24,493 nt of DNA from a virus: the IMG/VR virus record IMGVR_UViG_3300009103_000148, positions 1 through 24,493 of that record. One strand, 5' to 3'. Position numbers and translations under genes: made by a program. Positions 1 to 8,717 of this stretch are shown here, piece by piece. A model generated the notes under the pieces. That model saw only the letters and a list, made by a program, of their open reading frames with translations. It made no database searches and had not been told where the DNA came from. Within the stretch, counting starts at the first letter, position 1; each line of letters opens with the position of its first letter.

Positions 1-534
1 GGCTGACTCACTATAAGCCGATGCAATAACATGGTCTTCCCCATTGGTTTCAGCGTCTACAAGAGAGCCGATAATCAAGGAAGCGGAAGTTGATTGCTGC
101 TTGAGCAAGATTTCCTGAGCAACCCGAGTAAAGGTTTTTCCTACGACGTCCAATCGAGATTGAGCGGCATAACGACGATCAAAGCTAACAGCGCTATCAA
201 GACGATAGGTCGTGAACTTCATTTCGCTCATGGTGGGAAGGACCTGATTGGTCGGAAGTCCCCCAGGAACGGAAGTGCTGTAAACTTTAATATAATCCTC
301 GGCATTGATGTCGTAATACAGATCCAGCGGAAGGCTAGGATTGCTGTCGGCATCAAACGTAAATGAGGTGAACAGGTTGCTGATTACATTAGCTTGATTA
401 ACTACTTCAGCGAGAACGGGGGCGAGGAATTCCGCTAATGCGGCTTGGGCCTCGTATGCGATGTCCCGATTATGGGAAGCCATCGCCTTCACCAGTTCTA
501 TTTGTTCGTCAGTTCTTTTTAGAGTAATATTCAT
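1..534 (-). CDS. Major capsid protein, N-terminal part (cut by window edge)
   Basis: The first 178 codons of a longer gene that runs off the left edge without a stop. The protein should form the icosahedral head shell. The segment with LPLDLYYD, GGLPTNQ, TYRLDSAVSF and the helix around AQEILLKQQ looks to me like capsid proteins of T4-related marine phages; this is recalled resemblance, not a search. Gene order supports it: portal, protease-scaffold, small head protein, then this gene. The start is the ATG at 534, preceded by a Shine-Dalgarno-like CGAGGAA at 544-550, one of the few clear ribosome sites in the window. It lies 26 bp after the stop of the preceding head gene, so the two are probably co-transcribed. 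Confidence 0.72.
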   Translation of the reverse strand, partial: MNITLKRTDEQIELVKAMASHNRDIAYEAQAALAEFLAPVLAEVVNQANVISNLFTSFTFDADSNPSLPLDLYYDINAEDYIKVYSTSVPGGLPTNQVLPTMSEMKFTTYRLDSAVSFDRRYAAQSRLDVVGKTFTRVAQEILLKQQSTSASLIIGSLVDAETNGEDHVIASAYSESA

Positions 535-560
535 TGTATTAAATTCCTCGTGTTAAAGGT

Positions 561-1271
561 TTAAACCTCTATTGCAAGTTCTCCCATTGAAGAGTTAATA
601 CAATCGAATTGCACGATTGCGTATGCTGCTCCTGCATTCGCGCCAGTTCCAATGGAAGCTCCAGCGAATTGGTCAGGTGCTACACCTCGGTTAACCCGAG
701 TGCCAGTAGCGATTACTCGACCAATAGCATGGATGCCTGTAAAAACGGTTCCTCCTGCATGATCATGAAAAGACTGCATAGAGCTTAACTTTCCTTCGCC
801 GCTGACAGCAACTGCGTTACCTACTGTGGCTTGTGTGGTATCGCTAAAAGCCGTTGGTACATCAAAGGTTAAAATTCCGCGAGTAAGAACGGGGACCGCC
901 TGACCCGACAGAACTGCCTGGTTTTCCAAAGCCTTCTGTGGGTAATACAGAAGCTTTTCGTCGTTTTCGTCCCTAAGGGCCGTTTGAAGTAGGGTGACTC
1001 CGAGGATCATATCCCCAGAAGCTCCCGCGTCAACCTTCAAGGGCACTTGCGGATATTGGTCGCGGCCAACAAACGGATAGTCAGTTTTACCTAAGTAATT
1101 ACTGGTAATATATTCCGTTGGGTCGTTGGCGTTGCCGTTCGTGACTTTAACAAACACTCCCGCATCCGCCGTCCCCGCCGTGGCTAACGTGGCGTTAGCG
1201 TTAAGAGAAGAAAACAGATTAACGACTTCGTGCTCGCTATATTGTCTAAATGGTAATAGTCTAATAGCCAT
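561..1271 (-). CDS. Putative head protein (decoration-like) between scaffold and capsid genes
   Basis: A 236-residue protein with no membrane segment, no long coiled coil and a composition rich in Gly, Ala, Thr and Val, as expected of a beta-rich virion protein. It sits exactly between the protease-scaffold and the major capsid protein, where many phages (lambda gpD, for example) encode a capsid decoration or stabilising protein. The ATG at 1271 follows the previous stop by only 5 bp and has no ribosome site, so translation is probably coupled. I do not recognise a named domain; the role is inferred from position. It could also be another minor head component. Confidence 0.5.
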   Translation of the reverse strand: MAIRLLPFRQYSEHEVVNLFSSLNANATLATAGTADAGVFVKVTNGNANDPTEYITSNYLGKTDYPFVGRDQYPQVPLKVDAGASGDMILGVTLLQTALRDENDEKLLYYPQKALENQAVLSGQAVPVLTRGILTFDVPTAFSDTTQATVGNAVAVSGEGKLSSMQSFHDHAGGTVFTGIHAIGRVIATGTRVNRGVAPDQFAGASIGTGANAGAAYAIVQFDCINSSMGELAIEV

Positions 1272-1276
1272 GATTG

Positions 1277-2860
1277 TCAGTATTTAATTGTTATGTTTTC
1301 TGTTGAAAATGCAGCTGCGAATTTGTCCCTGAGCGTTGGCTCGTCTTGGGAGGCTTCGGCTGTGTTGTTGGAAGCTTGCAATTCTTCGGTCTCAGCTTTT
1401 TCCAAAACTTCTTCGACCCCTTCTTCCTCCGTATCTTCGGAAGCTTGGGCATCCTTCATGGAAGCAAGGCGCTTTTCAATTTCTTCTTCCACCTTTTCCT
1501 TGAAGTTCTTTTCTTGTGCCTCGATGTGAGCCTTTGTTTTATGCTTCCACACTACAATGAGTTTGTCAACATAAGAAGAAAAGCTTTCTTCCTCGGAGTC
1601 AAGTTCGCTCAGTTCGGAAGCTACAATCTTCCAATCGTCTTCCTCCAACTGGAAACTTTCTTCCAGGGATGACATTCTTGTATTGAAAAGTTCCCTTGCG
1701 TCTCGTTGCCTGGTGTCTTCCTGAATTTCGGAAAGTTGTTGTTCAGCGACAGCAAGTTTGTCTTGTAGCTCGGAAAGATTTTCTTCAAATTCTTTCTTTT
1801 GAGCTTCTACTGTTTCAACAAGCTGGTCCTTAGCTTCTTTGGTAGCCTTATACTCTTCATCCTTCTGCTTGATGGCGTCTTGGATGAGCTGAGAGGCATT
1901 GGCAACGGTTTCGTGGGAATGCTTTTCTCCAAGCTTCTCAGTGAGGAGCTTTTCGAATTCTGTTATGAGATTTTGCGTATCCATGATAGTATCGTTTGTT
2001 TCAGTTACATCTAAATTCTTAGAAAGGGAACATTTTTTTTCTGATTCCAAGGATTTTTTTTCTATTTCTATTTGGTTGGGGTGAATATAAGCGGGAGAGT
2101 CCTTGAGCATTTCTTCTAGGTTTTCGGGCTTTGCGGTATAAACTCCCTCTACATCCGCCGCAGGGTTTGTGGTGAATCCAATACCCAAAGGATATACATC
2201 CCCAACGATAAGACGATGGACGGGAATACCGTCATCGGTTTTACCTGCTCCTTCATACGCCCTAAGATAGTGTTTAAACTCTTCTTTTTGTTTTTCGTCG
2301 GTTATAATTTCAGCCTCACTGAGATTGTCTCCTCCCACGGCAATGTGGTAATCATTGAAACCTAGCTCCCAGCTCGCGGAAATCATATTGTGATAGGATT
2401 CCCCCTCTTTGGTCTGTTCTAACATTCCCGCGAATGCAGGATTTACAGTTCTATATACTAGCGCACCCAAAGCAATATTGAAAGGGCCGTCTGGTGTATC
2501 CTCTTCATGCAATAGTTCGCTATTCTCAAAAGAACTGAAGGCACTTGAAATAATATGTCCGACTACTTTTTGCCTATTATGTTCTATATTAGTAGGTTTA
2601 TTGATGAAGTAGTCTTTTATCTCCTTGCCTAATTGAGAATCTATACCATCACCGTTTCGATTGAATCGATTAACTACGGCAGCGTTAAATGCAACCCCAA
2701 CTAAATCAATATTCTTATCCAGGTCCACAGACTCTGGAATTAATGGTTTTAATTGTTCTAACGAGGCTTTGGTAACCTCAAAGTCATCGCAACAATTTAA
2801 ACACGAGCCTTGGACTATACTATTAAATTTAGTAGTATACTTGAAATCCGCCTTGCTCAT
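1277..2860 (-). CDS. Prohead protease fused to a C-terminal scaffold domain
   Basis: A 527-residue two-part protein. Residues 1-240 look like a head maturation protease: VGVAFNAAVVNRFNRNGD (54-71), then KPTNIEHN with a candidate catalytic His at 94, VVGHI (99-103), and ISASWELGF (160-168) where a candidate catalytic Ser (161 or 163) precedes a conserved Trp-Glu. Residues about 295-520 are almost pure Glu/Lys/Gln/Ala heptad-like coiled coil, typical of internal scaffold proteins that shape the prohead and are then digested. The ATG at 2860 overlaps the stop of the upstream gene by 4 bp (ATGA). An in-frame ATG at 1984 (Met293) falls right at the domain boundary and could give a separate scaffold, as with lambda C/Nu3, but I see no good ribosome site there. 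Confidence 0.68.
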   Translation of the reverse strand: MSKADFKYTTKFNSIVQGSCLNCCDDFEVTKASLEQLKPLIPESVDLDKNIDLVGVAFNAAVVNRFNRNGDGIDSQLGKEIKDYFINKPTNIEHNRQKVVGHIISSAFSSFENSELLHEEDTPDGPFNIALGALVYRTVNPAFAGMLEQTKEGESYHNMISASWELGFNDYHIAVGGDNLSEAEIITDEKQKEEFKHYLRAYEGAGKTDDGIPVHRLIVGDVYPLGIGFTTNPAADVEGVYTAKPENLEEMLKDSPAYIHPNQIEIEKKSLESEKKCSLSKNLDVTETNDTIMDTQNLITEFEKLLTEKLGEKHSHETVANASQLIQDAIKQKDEEYKATKEAKDQLVETVEAQKKEFEENLSELQDKLAVAEQQLSEIQEDTRQRDARELFNTRMSSLEESFQLEEDDWKIVASELSELDSEEESFSSYVDKLIVVWKHKTKAHIEAQEKNFKEKVEEEIEKRLASMKDAQASEDTEEEGVEEVLEKAETEELQASNNTAEASQDEPTLRDKFAAAFSTENITIKY

Positions 2861-3672
2861 TTTTTAAGGTTTTTCTTGTCTTCCTTCTCGTCTTTCTTAA
2901 GGTCTTTTATTTGCTTCTTGTCGTCTTTGATGGCGTCTTTTTCGTGCTCCTTCTTTTCTTTCTTCGTGTCTTTCTTGAGCTCGTCTTCGTCCTCGTCTTC
3001 CCAAGGAGCGTCCTCAGCCTTGGACTCTTTGGCTTTGTCACCTTTTTTCTTCTGAATCATTTCGAGAAATTTTTCCTTGGCGCTTTTTTTCTTTTCGCCG
3101 TTCTTTTCACCGTTCTTTTCGCCTTTGGTGTATTTTACCTTATCCTCTTCGTCAAATTCTTCGTCCTTCTTTAAGTCGTGCTCTTCTACTTGCTTTTTTT
3201 CGGTTTGCTTGCCTTTTTTTAGCTTGTCGACTTTTGACTTATCGTCTTTGACTGCATCTTTTTCATGCTCGCCTTTTTCTTTTTTGGTGTCTCGATCAAG
3301 TTCTTTCTTGTCGGTCTTTTCCCAAGCCTCTTTGCTCTTGGCGTCTGCTTTCTCAGTCCAGCTTTTAGGGAGAGAACTTTCGCAACCGAGCTTTTTAGCG
3401 CGAGCAGTAAGCTTGGATTTAAAAGTCTCAAAGCTCATGGAACCTTTATACATGCCCCAGGTGCTGACGGCGGCTTTCACGTTTTTACATGAGACCACAG
3501 GAAAGGACCGTCGCTTGGGATCCAAAAAGTCACTATCCTTAAGAGCCCCTCTTTTCTTGCCGTCGAACCGTTCTGCGCCGATGGCAATTTCGTCGCCCTC
3601 TTCTATTGGATAAAATTTTGCATTGATTTGATCGGATAGATCAATTTCTACTTTTGGTATGATTTGTTTCAT
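2857..3672 (-). CDS. Lys/Glu-rich head-region protein with internal repeat
   Basis: A 271-residue protein between portal and protease. Residues 1-110 appear globular (DFLDPKRRSFPVV at 48-60, then a helical part ending near SLPKSW) and recall the small domains next to or fused with phage prohead proteases. Residues 115-271 are extremely charged, nearly all Lys, Glu and Asp, and probably disordered. Within this tail a block reading DTKKEK-EHEKDA-KDDK occurs twice (about 127-144 and 235-252), so the tail grew by duplication. The start ATG at 3672 has a strong Shine-Dalgarno (AAGGAG, 10 bp upstream). The stop overlaps the protease start. A role as internal head or core protein is inferred from position and composition. 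Confidence 0.55.
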   Translation of the reverse strand: MKQIIPKVEIDLSDQINAKFYPIEEGDEIAIGAERFDGKKRGALKDSDFLDPKRRSFPVVSCKNVKAAVSTWGMYKGSMSFETFKSKLTARAKKLGCESSLPKSWTEKADAKSKEAWEKTDKKELDRDTKKEKGEHEKDAVKDDKSKVDKLKKGKQTEKKQVEEHDLKKDEEFDEEDKVKYTKGEKNGEKNGEKKKSAKEKFLEMIQKKKGDKAKESKAEDAPWEDEDEDELKKDTKKEKKEHEKDAIKDDKKQIKDLKKDEKEDKKNLKK

Positions 3673-3707
3673 ATATAGATAACTCCTTACAGAAAGGATA
3701 CACTCAT

Positions 3708-5864
3708 TTATTTTTCAGGGGAATTTTTTTTATTTTTTTTCCCATGATACAGCAGGGAGGCAGCATAGGGCGCCAGTTCCATTTCTGCTGAAATCTCCAG
3801 TATCTCAGGTAATGTTTGTAAATCTGCAATTAACTTATTGTCTTTGATACAGCTAAGAGTGCGATCCTCCCATTTCTCCTGAGGGGTGGAAACGATAACA
3901 CTTTTGCACAATTCATCTATCAATTCCTTTCTAACCTTTGTCAGTCTTTTGATTTTGAACTGAGATCGAGTTTCTTTTTCAGCGAACTTGAATAAATCAT
4001 TCGTTAGTCCGACGGCTCCCTCTATTTCCTCAGGAGTTATCTGGGCGAAAGCAGGGGCAGGCTTCCCTTCTTTTGTGGTGCCTGCAGGACGCCCCTTGTC
4101 TTGTTTTAATTGTTTCTTCTTACCTCGTTTGGTGGGAAAACCTATTGTAACTGGCCCTGTGATGGGCTCAATACCTTCATCATCCACAACGTCTTGAACC
4201 TGAGGCGTTTTATCTTCTGGCTGATTGGTTTTAGTAGGCTCGCCCTTCATTCCTTCTTCTTCTTCTTCAGTTCCTATAAAAGGCGCTCCTCCCACTAGTG
4301 GCATATAATAACCTTTTTCCCTATCCTTCAAGAATTTGTCTTGGTCATGTTCAATATCATCTGAATGGGGATAGATTCCTGTTTTAATTGTCCGTATTCC
4401 TTCTTCAGGAGTAATGATTCCCAATTCCATAAGGCGAGTAGTTACTCTTTGGAGTTGTACTTCATCCTTAATATCCAGTTCTTCAAACCTCGGGGTAGGG
4501 TATTTTCTAAACCCAAGATTTTTACACACTAGTTTTATTTGAGGCTTTAAAAAATCATTCAAGAAAGCGTTGCGAGCTTCCTTTAGTCGTTCAAGAAAAA
4601 TCTGAGCCTTGACTTGTGTATTACTATAACGTTCGTGACCCACCACTACATTTTGCAAAGCCTCCTTGATGTCTTCATTGACTACTTCATACTTCTGTGG
4701 ACCGAGAACCTTATTAAGATCAGGAATCACAAAATCAGCCTTTGTAGTATAGTCGCTAACTAAAACACGCCCGATACTTTGATTACCAAACAATTGTTGC
4801 ATAGCGGTTAGATTATGTGGATTAATACCTCCTTTATCAGGAGTGTTACCCATTGTTATTAAAAGAATTACATTTTCTATGGTACGACAAATGGCCTGAT
4901 CAACCTTCTTTAGTTCTATTTTCCAATTAAGATCATCCAGGACAGGAAAACCAAAAGGGATAGCAAAAGGCTCGTAATCTTGTTTTTTATAAAAAGAGTA
5001 TACTAATTTTTTGGGTTCTAATTCCATTAGCACACCTGTAAGGCCGAATTCCCCTGACTTAATTCTTTTTCGAGTTTCTGGAGGAAACGACTGAAGTACT
5101 TCTTCGTCATAAGGGGTTTGGGGGTTTTTTAAACGAGCTAATTCAAATTCAGAAAGAACCTTCCTATAAATAAGCTCCATATGGATGCTGGTAGCCCTTA
5201 CAGCGATTATGTCATAAGGATTGAGAGTTATATATTTAATCGGGATTTGATTGGGCTTAAGGAATTGCCCTCCATAAATAGTATTAAACTTGGCGAAATC
5301 ATCTTCATTGAATTTACTATCCAACCTATATAAAAACACATTTCCAGACCTATAGTATTCCCTGAAATACTGATCTTTTAATGACCATATTTTTATATTT
5401 TGCATCCATTTATCAATGAAGTCCCTGGATTTTCGAGTGCCACCCTCTAACACTAAGTCTGTATTGGCGAACTCTGCCATAATGTCTATTACGTTCCGAA
5501 AAATGGCTATATTGGCATAAGCTTTCTGACATAGTAAAATAGCATCTCTTACATCAGCTTCACCACCTTTGGTGTAATTATAGGGTAATGCCCCTTCCCA
5601 TATATTATTATACTTATAAATCTTAGGGGCTATTGCCGCTCTATTTTGACGACTAGTAGTTCTGCCATCTGTAGCCGCGTTCCCACCTGACCCCGACCTA
5701 GAGTAAGCTTGCGTTTCGCTCTTATAAAAAGCCTCCCCAACGATCTTGGGTTCCCATGCCTCTGAGGTTAACTCTTGAGTGAGATCCTCTAGGGTTTTTT
5801 CGTGCTTCTTAAATTTATTCCAATAGTCAGACGTTTTAATGTATTTTCTTTTTTGTTCGGACAT
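3708..5864 (-). CDS. Portal protein
   Basis: A 718-residue protein encoded directly after TerL, as expected for the portal ring through which DNA enters the head. The N-terminal half holds a helical stretch with AYANIAIFRNVIDIMAEF followed by QYFREYYRSGNVFLYRL, similar to the region where portal proteins form the clip and stem. A long linker rich in Glu, Pro, Gly and Lys lies near residues 550-620. I place the start at the ATG at 5864 (MSEQKRKY). An in-frame codon 18 bp upstream would put the start inside the promoter, whose TATAAC (5871-5876) ends 6 bp before this ATG, with TGGACT 17 bp further upstream. Confidence 0.78.
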   Translation of the reverse strand: MSEQKRKYIKTSDYWNKFKKHEKTLEDLTQELTSEAWEPKIVGEAFYKSETQAYSRSGSGGNAATDGRTTSRQNRAAIAPKIYKYNNIWEGALPYNYTKGGEADVRDAILLCQKAYANIAIFRNVIDIMAEFANTDLVLEGGTRKSRDFIDKWMQNIKIWSLKDQYFREYYRSGNVFLYRLDSKFNEDDFAKFNTIYGGQFLKPNQIPIKYITLNPYDIIAVRATSIHMELIYRKVLSEFELARLKNPQTPYDEEVLQSFPPETRKRIKSGEFGLTGVLMELEPKKLVYSFYKKQDYEPFAIPFGFPVLDDLNWKIELKKVDQAICRTIENVILLITMGNTPDKGGINPHNLTAMQQLFGNQSIGRVLVSDYTTKADFVIPDLNKVLGPQKYEVVNEDIKEALQNVVVGHERYSNTQVKAQIFLERLKEARNAFLNDFLKPQIKLVCKNLGFRKYPTPRFEELDIKDEVQLQRVTTRLMELGIITPEEGIRTIKTGIYPHSDDIEHDQDKFLKDREKGYYMPLVGGAPFIGTEEEEEGMKGEPTKTNQPEDKTPQVQDVVDDEGIEPITGPVTIGFPTKRGKKKQLKQDKGRPAGTTKEGKPAPAFAQITPEEIEGAVGLTNDLFKFAEKETRSQFKIKRLTKVRKELIDELCKSVIVSTPQEKWEDRTLSCIKDNKLIADLQTLPEILEISAEMELAPYAASLLYHGKKNKKNSPEK

Positions 5865-5870
5865 ATTAAT

Positions 5871-5899
5871 GTTATACACCAAAGTTTATAAAAAGTCCA
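5871..5899 (-). promoter_or_regulatory. Promoter of the portal gene, leaderless geometry
   Basis: TGGACT (5894-5899), 17 bp, TATAAC (5871-5876), 6 bp, ATG. The same geometry as the accessory-gene promoters but a weaker -35. It sits in the 62 bp between TerL and portal. Confidence 0.5.
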
Positions 5900-5901
5900 T
5901 T

Positions 5902-5929
5902 AAAAGTTAAAAGTTAACTTTTGACTTTA
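5902..5929. repeat. AT-rich inverted repeat between TerL and portal
   Basis: An imperfect palindrome centred on AAAAGTTAACTTTT with AAAGT/ACTTT outer arms, overlapping the TerL stop. The stem is AT-only with no U-run after it, so it is a weak terminator candidate at best; it could be a protein site for the adjacent promoter. Confidence 0.4.
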
Positions 5930-7804
5930 GGCGATAAAGCGAGGGATGAATGTAGTGTCAACGGGATCTGCTTTCGCTACCGTTATGTCATAGTAAGTTT
6001 TTATCATCCAATTTCCGAGCAATAAAGCCGAATAAGAGTCTTTTCGAGCTTTGTCTGGACCCGTTTGTCTTTTTAGATTTAGGGGTAAATCGAATGTTTG
6101 GGTGCCTTGAGGTGTTGTGGAAACCTGGATTAAAGCACATTCATTCTTAGTGAGGTCTATCATGTCCTTTTGGTTTTCTACAAAATCAATCATTTTAGCT
6201 CCTCTACTTTGTTTTTCATTAAAATCAGCAGTTCGAAGAAATTTTAAGTTATCAATGGGGATTTTTTTGTTTCTTTGTTTTTGGTAATCATCGTTGATAG
6301 CACGAGAGGCAAAATATATTCTTTTATGGTCAATGTTCGCTTGGAGTAATTCGTTGGCTCTGCGTATCCATTGACTCGATGGTTTTCGTAAAACACAATA
6401 ATTACGTGTAGCAACATTGTATTGATTCTTGGCATCCAACAATCCCGCTGTGTAATTCTCTAAATTATCAAAATCTGCATCAATTAAACCGATTGTTATA
6501 TTATTCTCTTTAAAAAGACTGCTTTCATTAGCGGCCCTAATAAACTGTACCCCTCCATTATAATCACCTACCATAGCTACTACATTGAAGTTCGTTAATA
6601 TATAATAAAAGTAAAAAATATGATCCTTTAATCGTGTTCCAGATAACGCATAGCTATGAACTAAGGTCCCTGATTCGCTGGCATCATTTAACTTAAATAC
6701 CTGCATAGCAAAATCATCCGAGCTTTCTGATTCCGCCCAACTAGGGTCAAAGGAAACTAAATATTTATCTGATGCTTCACCCGCCACTTCCACACAAGGT
6801 TCTTCTCCATCGGCAATAGTACAGGCTGCCATTTTAGAAATTTTAAAGTATCCCGAACTATCATCAGTGAATACAGCGTTAAACTCCCTGTCGAACTGCG
6901 ATTGGCTCATTGTGGATTTCGCTTGATTAAGTAGGTTCTGGTCATAAAGCTGTACGGGAGCGCAGTCATAAGAGAATTTCATTACAGAACGCAAGGCGCG
7001 AGAGTCCTCTTCTTTAATATGTCCGCTAATCAATTGTTCGAATTTCTCATAAGTCTTGTACATGTATTCGAATTTATAGGATGCAGAAGAAAGAAGTATA
7101 AGCTTGTTATTTGGCCACTCAAAGCGATCCTCTTCCTTCATTTTCCCTTGAGCTATCATTTTCGTTTCTAAATTATACATATCCTCTCTTTCAGTAGGAT
7201 TTTGCACAACCGACAGGAAAGGTACTATAACTTCATTGTAAATGCGTTCTGGCATTAAGGCAAATTCGTCAATAATAATTCTATGAAATCTAAAGCCCCT
7301 CAGTTTTTCTCCGTCCCCCAATGGCAACGCATGAATAGTGGACCGCCCTATTTGCATAGTCCACTCATCATTTTTTTTAGATTTATGCGTAATACATTGA
7401 GCTAGGTATTGAGCTTCAGGCTTAGAAGCTATATCCTCTATCTTATTAAAGATCATTTTAGCCTGACGAAAGGACTTTGAGATGATACCTGTATGGACTC
7501 CTTGATTGAGGACCGCATCTAAGAAAGCAAAAACACCTGTAGTAAAGGACTTGGACATTCCTCTAGCCCACACCCCCATGAAATAATCAGTTTCCATCAT
7601 GGACTTTATCGCCATATGCTGAAAAGGAAATAATTTAACTCCACTTAATAAATCAGTAGTAAACGTAATGTTTCCCTTTAGAAACTGATATAATAGAAAT
7701 TTCGCTTCCCGTTCCTCAAGAAATCCCTTTTTAGACAGAATCTCTTGGTTGATTGAGGAAGAGTATTGAGCTCTACTCGCCTGTTTACCTGTTTCCCATG
7801 TCAT
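5927..7804 (-). CDS. terL: Terminase large subunit (packaging ATPase and nuclease)
   Basis: A 625-residue motor protein that pumps DNA into the prohead and cuts the concatemer. Visible motifs: adenine-binding LFPFQ (58-62); a deviant Walker A, WARGMSKSF (79-87); Walker B IIIDEF (176-181); coupling motif LLSSAS (236-241); RNase H-like nuclease with LVSFDPSW (Asp352), MVGDYNGG (Asp413) and a C-terminal acidic site near GPDKARKDSYSALLLG. The length is usual for T4-like TerL proteins. The start ATG lies inside the end of the upstream nuclease gene (20-bp overlap), so translation is coupled and needs no promoter. Portal follows directly. Confidence 0.93.
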   Translation of the reverse strand: MTWETGKQASRAQYSSSINQEILSKKGFLEEREAKFLLYQFLKGNITFTTDLLSGVKLFPFQHMAIKSMMETDYFMGVWARGMSKSFTTGVFAFLDAVLNQGVHTGIISKSFRQAKMIFNKIEDIASKPEAQYLAQCITHKSKKNDEWTMQIGRSTIHALPLGDGEKLRGFRFHRIIIDEFALMPERIYNEVIVPFLSVVQNPTEREDMYNLETKMIAQGKMKEEDRFEWPNNKLILLSSASYKFEYMYKTYEKFEQLISGHIKEEDSRALRSVMKFSYDCAPVQLYDQNLLNQAKSTMSQSQFDREFNAVFTDDSSGYFKISKMAACTIADGEEPCVEVAGEASDKYLVSFDPSWAESESSDDFAMQVFKLNDASESGTLVHSYALSGTRLKDHIFYFYYILTNFNVVAMVGDYNGGVQFIRAANESSLFKENNITIGLIDADFDNLENYTAGLLDAKNQYNVATRNYCVLRKPSSQWIRRANELLQANIDHKRIYFASRAINDDYQKQRNKKIPIDNLKFLRTADFNEKQSRGAKMIDFVENQKDMIDLTKNECALIQVSTTPQGTQTFDLPLNLKRQTGPDKARKDSYSALLLGNWMIKTYYDITVAKADPVDTTFIPRFIA

Positions 7805-8717
7805 GATTATCTATATAATATTGAAGATCTACGTTCCATAAATTTTTTCCATAGAACAGTAAACGGGGAATCAACCACTCTGAAGCGGACCTACTTCCAC
7901 TAAACACAAATTGACACGTCCCCGCGAATTCATGAGTAATCTCTCTCATGTTATGCCAAATATACCCAAGGTTTGATTTATGAGGTCCAAATAAATTCTG
8001 TTTTTTAATTTTAGAAATACTGCTTTCTATTACTATAAAAACATATGAATCAAATTTTTTAGCCCTTTTAATTTCATTTTTAAATCTTTTTAAACCAGTA
8101 CTGAGGGTGGACTTGAAGTCCGTTTCACTTTTGCGATCAACATAAGTATAGGAGTAATTTTCTCCTCCTGCAGTATAATCACCAAAGTCTAATTTCATTT
8201 TAGAGGAGTTATCAAATGACAAAGGTTTCTGTTCTCTAGTATCAATAAATATATTAATATTGTTTAATTTTTCGTCCCTCACAAAAAATTGTTTCATTAT
8301 AGGTTTATTAAATAAAGGAAGAACCTGTAGTTCTTCGCAGGCAGCTCCATAAGAGCCACACACCTGTTTAAAAAGCTCTATAGGGGGCAAGCCGTTCAGT
8401 TCTACCTCTAAATGGTTAGGAGCCCTTTTTAGGCCCTTTGAGCTAATTCTATTTTCAAGTTGCTTTAATATATATGATTTAACTTCTGCCTGCGGCGCTT
8501 GTTTGCTCCACTTTATCATTTGAGCACGAGTAGAAAAATCTTTATTGAAATAATCAAATTTATTCTTGAAGGGTAATGGGTCTCCCGTTAGCTTATTATA
8601 TCTAGGATAATGACTTGTATAATATTCAGATAGCAATACTCCATGCTTTTTGATGTGAGCATGGAGACTTCTCTCCGAACCGAACGCTTTAGCGCACTCT
8701 TTGCACGCAAATGTCAT
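7785..8717 (-). CDS. C2H2 zinc finger / ERCC4-type nuclease in the packaging operon
   Basis: A 310-residue protein with two readable parts. Residues 5-25 are a canonical C2H2 finger (C5-x2-C8-x12-H21-x3-H25). Residues 155-205 carry the ERCC4 (XPF/Mus81-type) nuclease signature: FIDTREQ (157-163), LDFGDY (176-181), VDRKS (193-197) and TDF (199-201); the ERCC4 consensus is V-D-x-R-E, G-D-Y, E/D-R-K, D-F. The enzyme should cut branched or structured DNA. The ATG at 8717 overlaps the upstream stop as TAATG; the longer reading frame is unlikely because its extra codons lie in the upstream gene. The gene lies between the probable small and large terminase genes, so resolving replication branches before packaging is a reasonable inferred job. 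It may also be a homing-type nuclease. Confidence 0.75.
   Translation of the reverse strand: MTFACKECAKAFGSERSLHAHIKKHGVLLSEYYTSHYPRYNKLTGDPLPFKNKFDYFNKDFSTRAQMIKWSKQAPQAEVKSYILKQLENRISSKGLKRAPNHLEVELNGLPPIELFKQVCGSYGAACEELQVLPLFNKPIMKQFFVRDEKLNNINIFIDTREQKPLSFDNSSKMKLDFGDYTAGGENYSYTYVDRKSETDFKSTLSTGLKRFKNEIKRAKKFDSYVFIVIESSISKIKKQNLFGPHKSNLGYIWHNMREITHEFAGTCQFVFSGSRSASEWLIPRLLFYGKNLWNVDLQYYIDNHDMGNR

Noticed and set aside
94-366. Open frame on the plus strand
   Set aside because: It lies antisense within the capsid gene, whose minus-strand frame is continuous, has a ribosome site and fits the gene order.
2911-3613. Several plus-strand frames rich in Phe, Leu and Ser
   Set aside because: They are antisense shadows of the Lys/Glu-rich head gene; reversed AAG/GAA codons give CTT/TTC, hence the artificial hydrophobicity.
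5865-5882. Upstream start of the portal gene (MVYNIN extension)
   Set aside because: It would lie across the -10 box; the ATG at 5864 has the same 6-bp distance as other starts in this phage.
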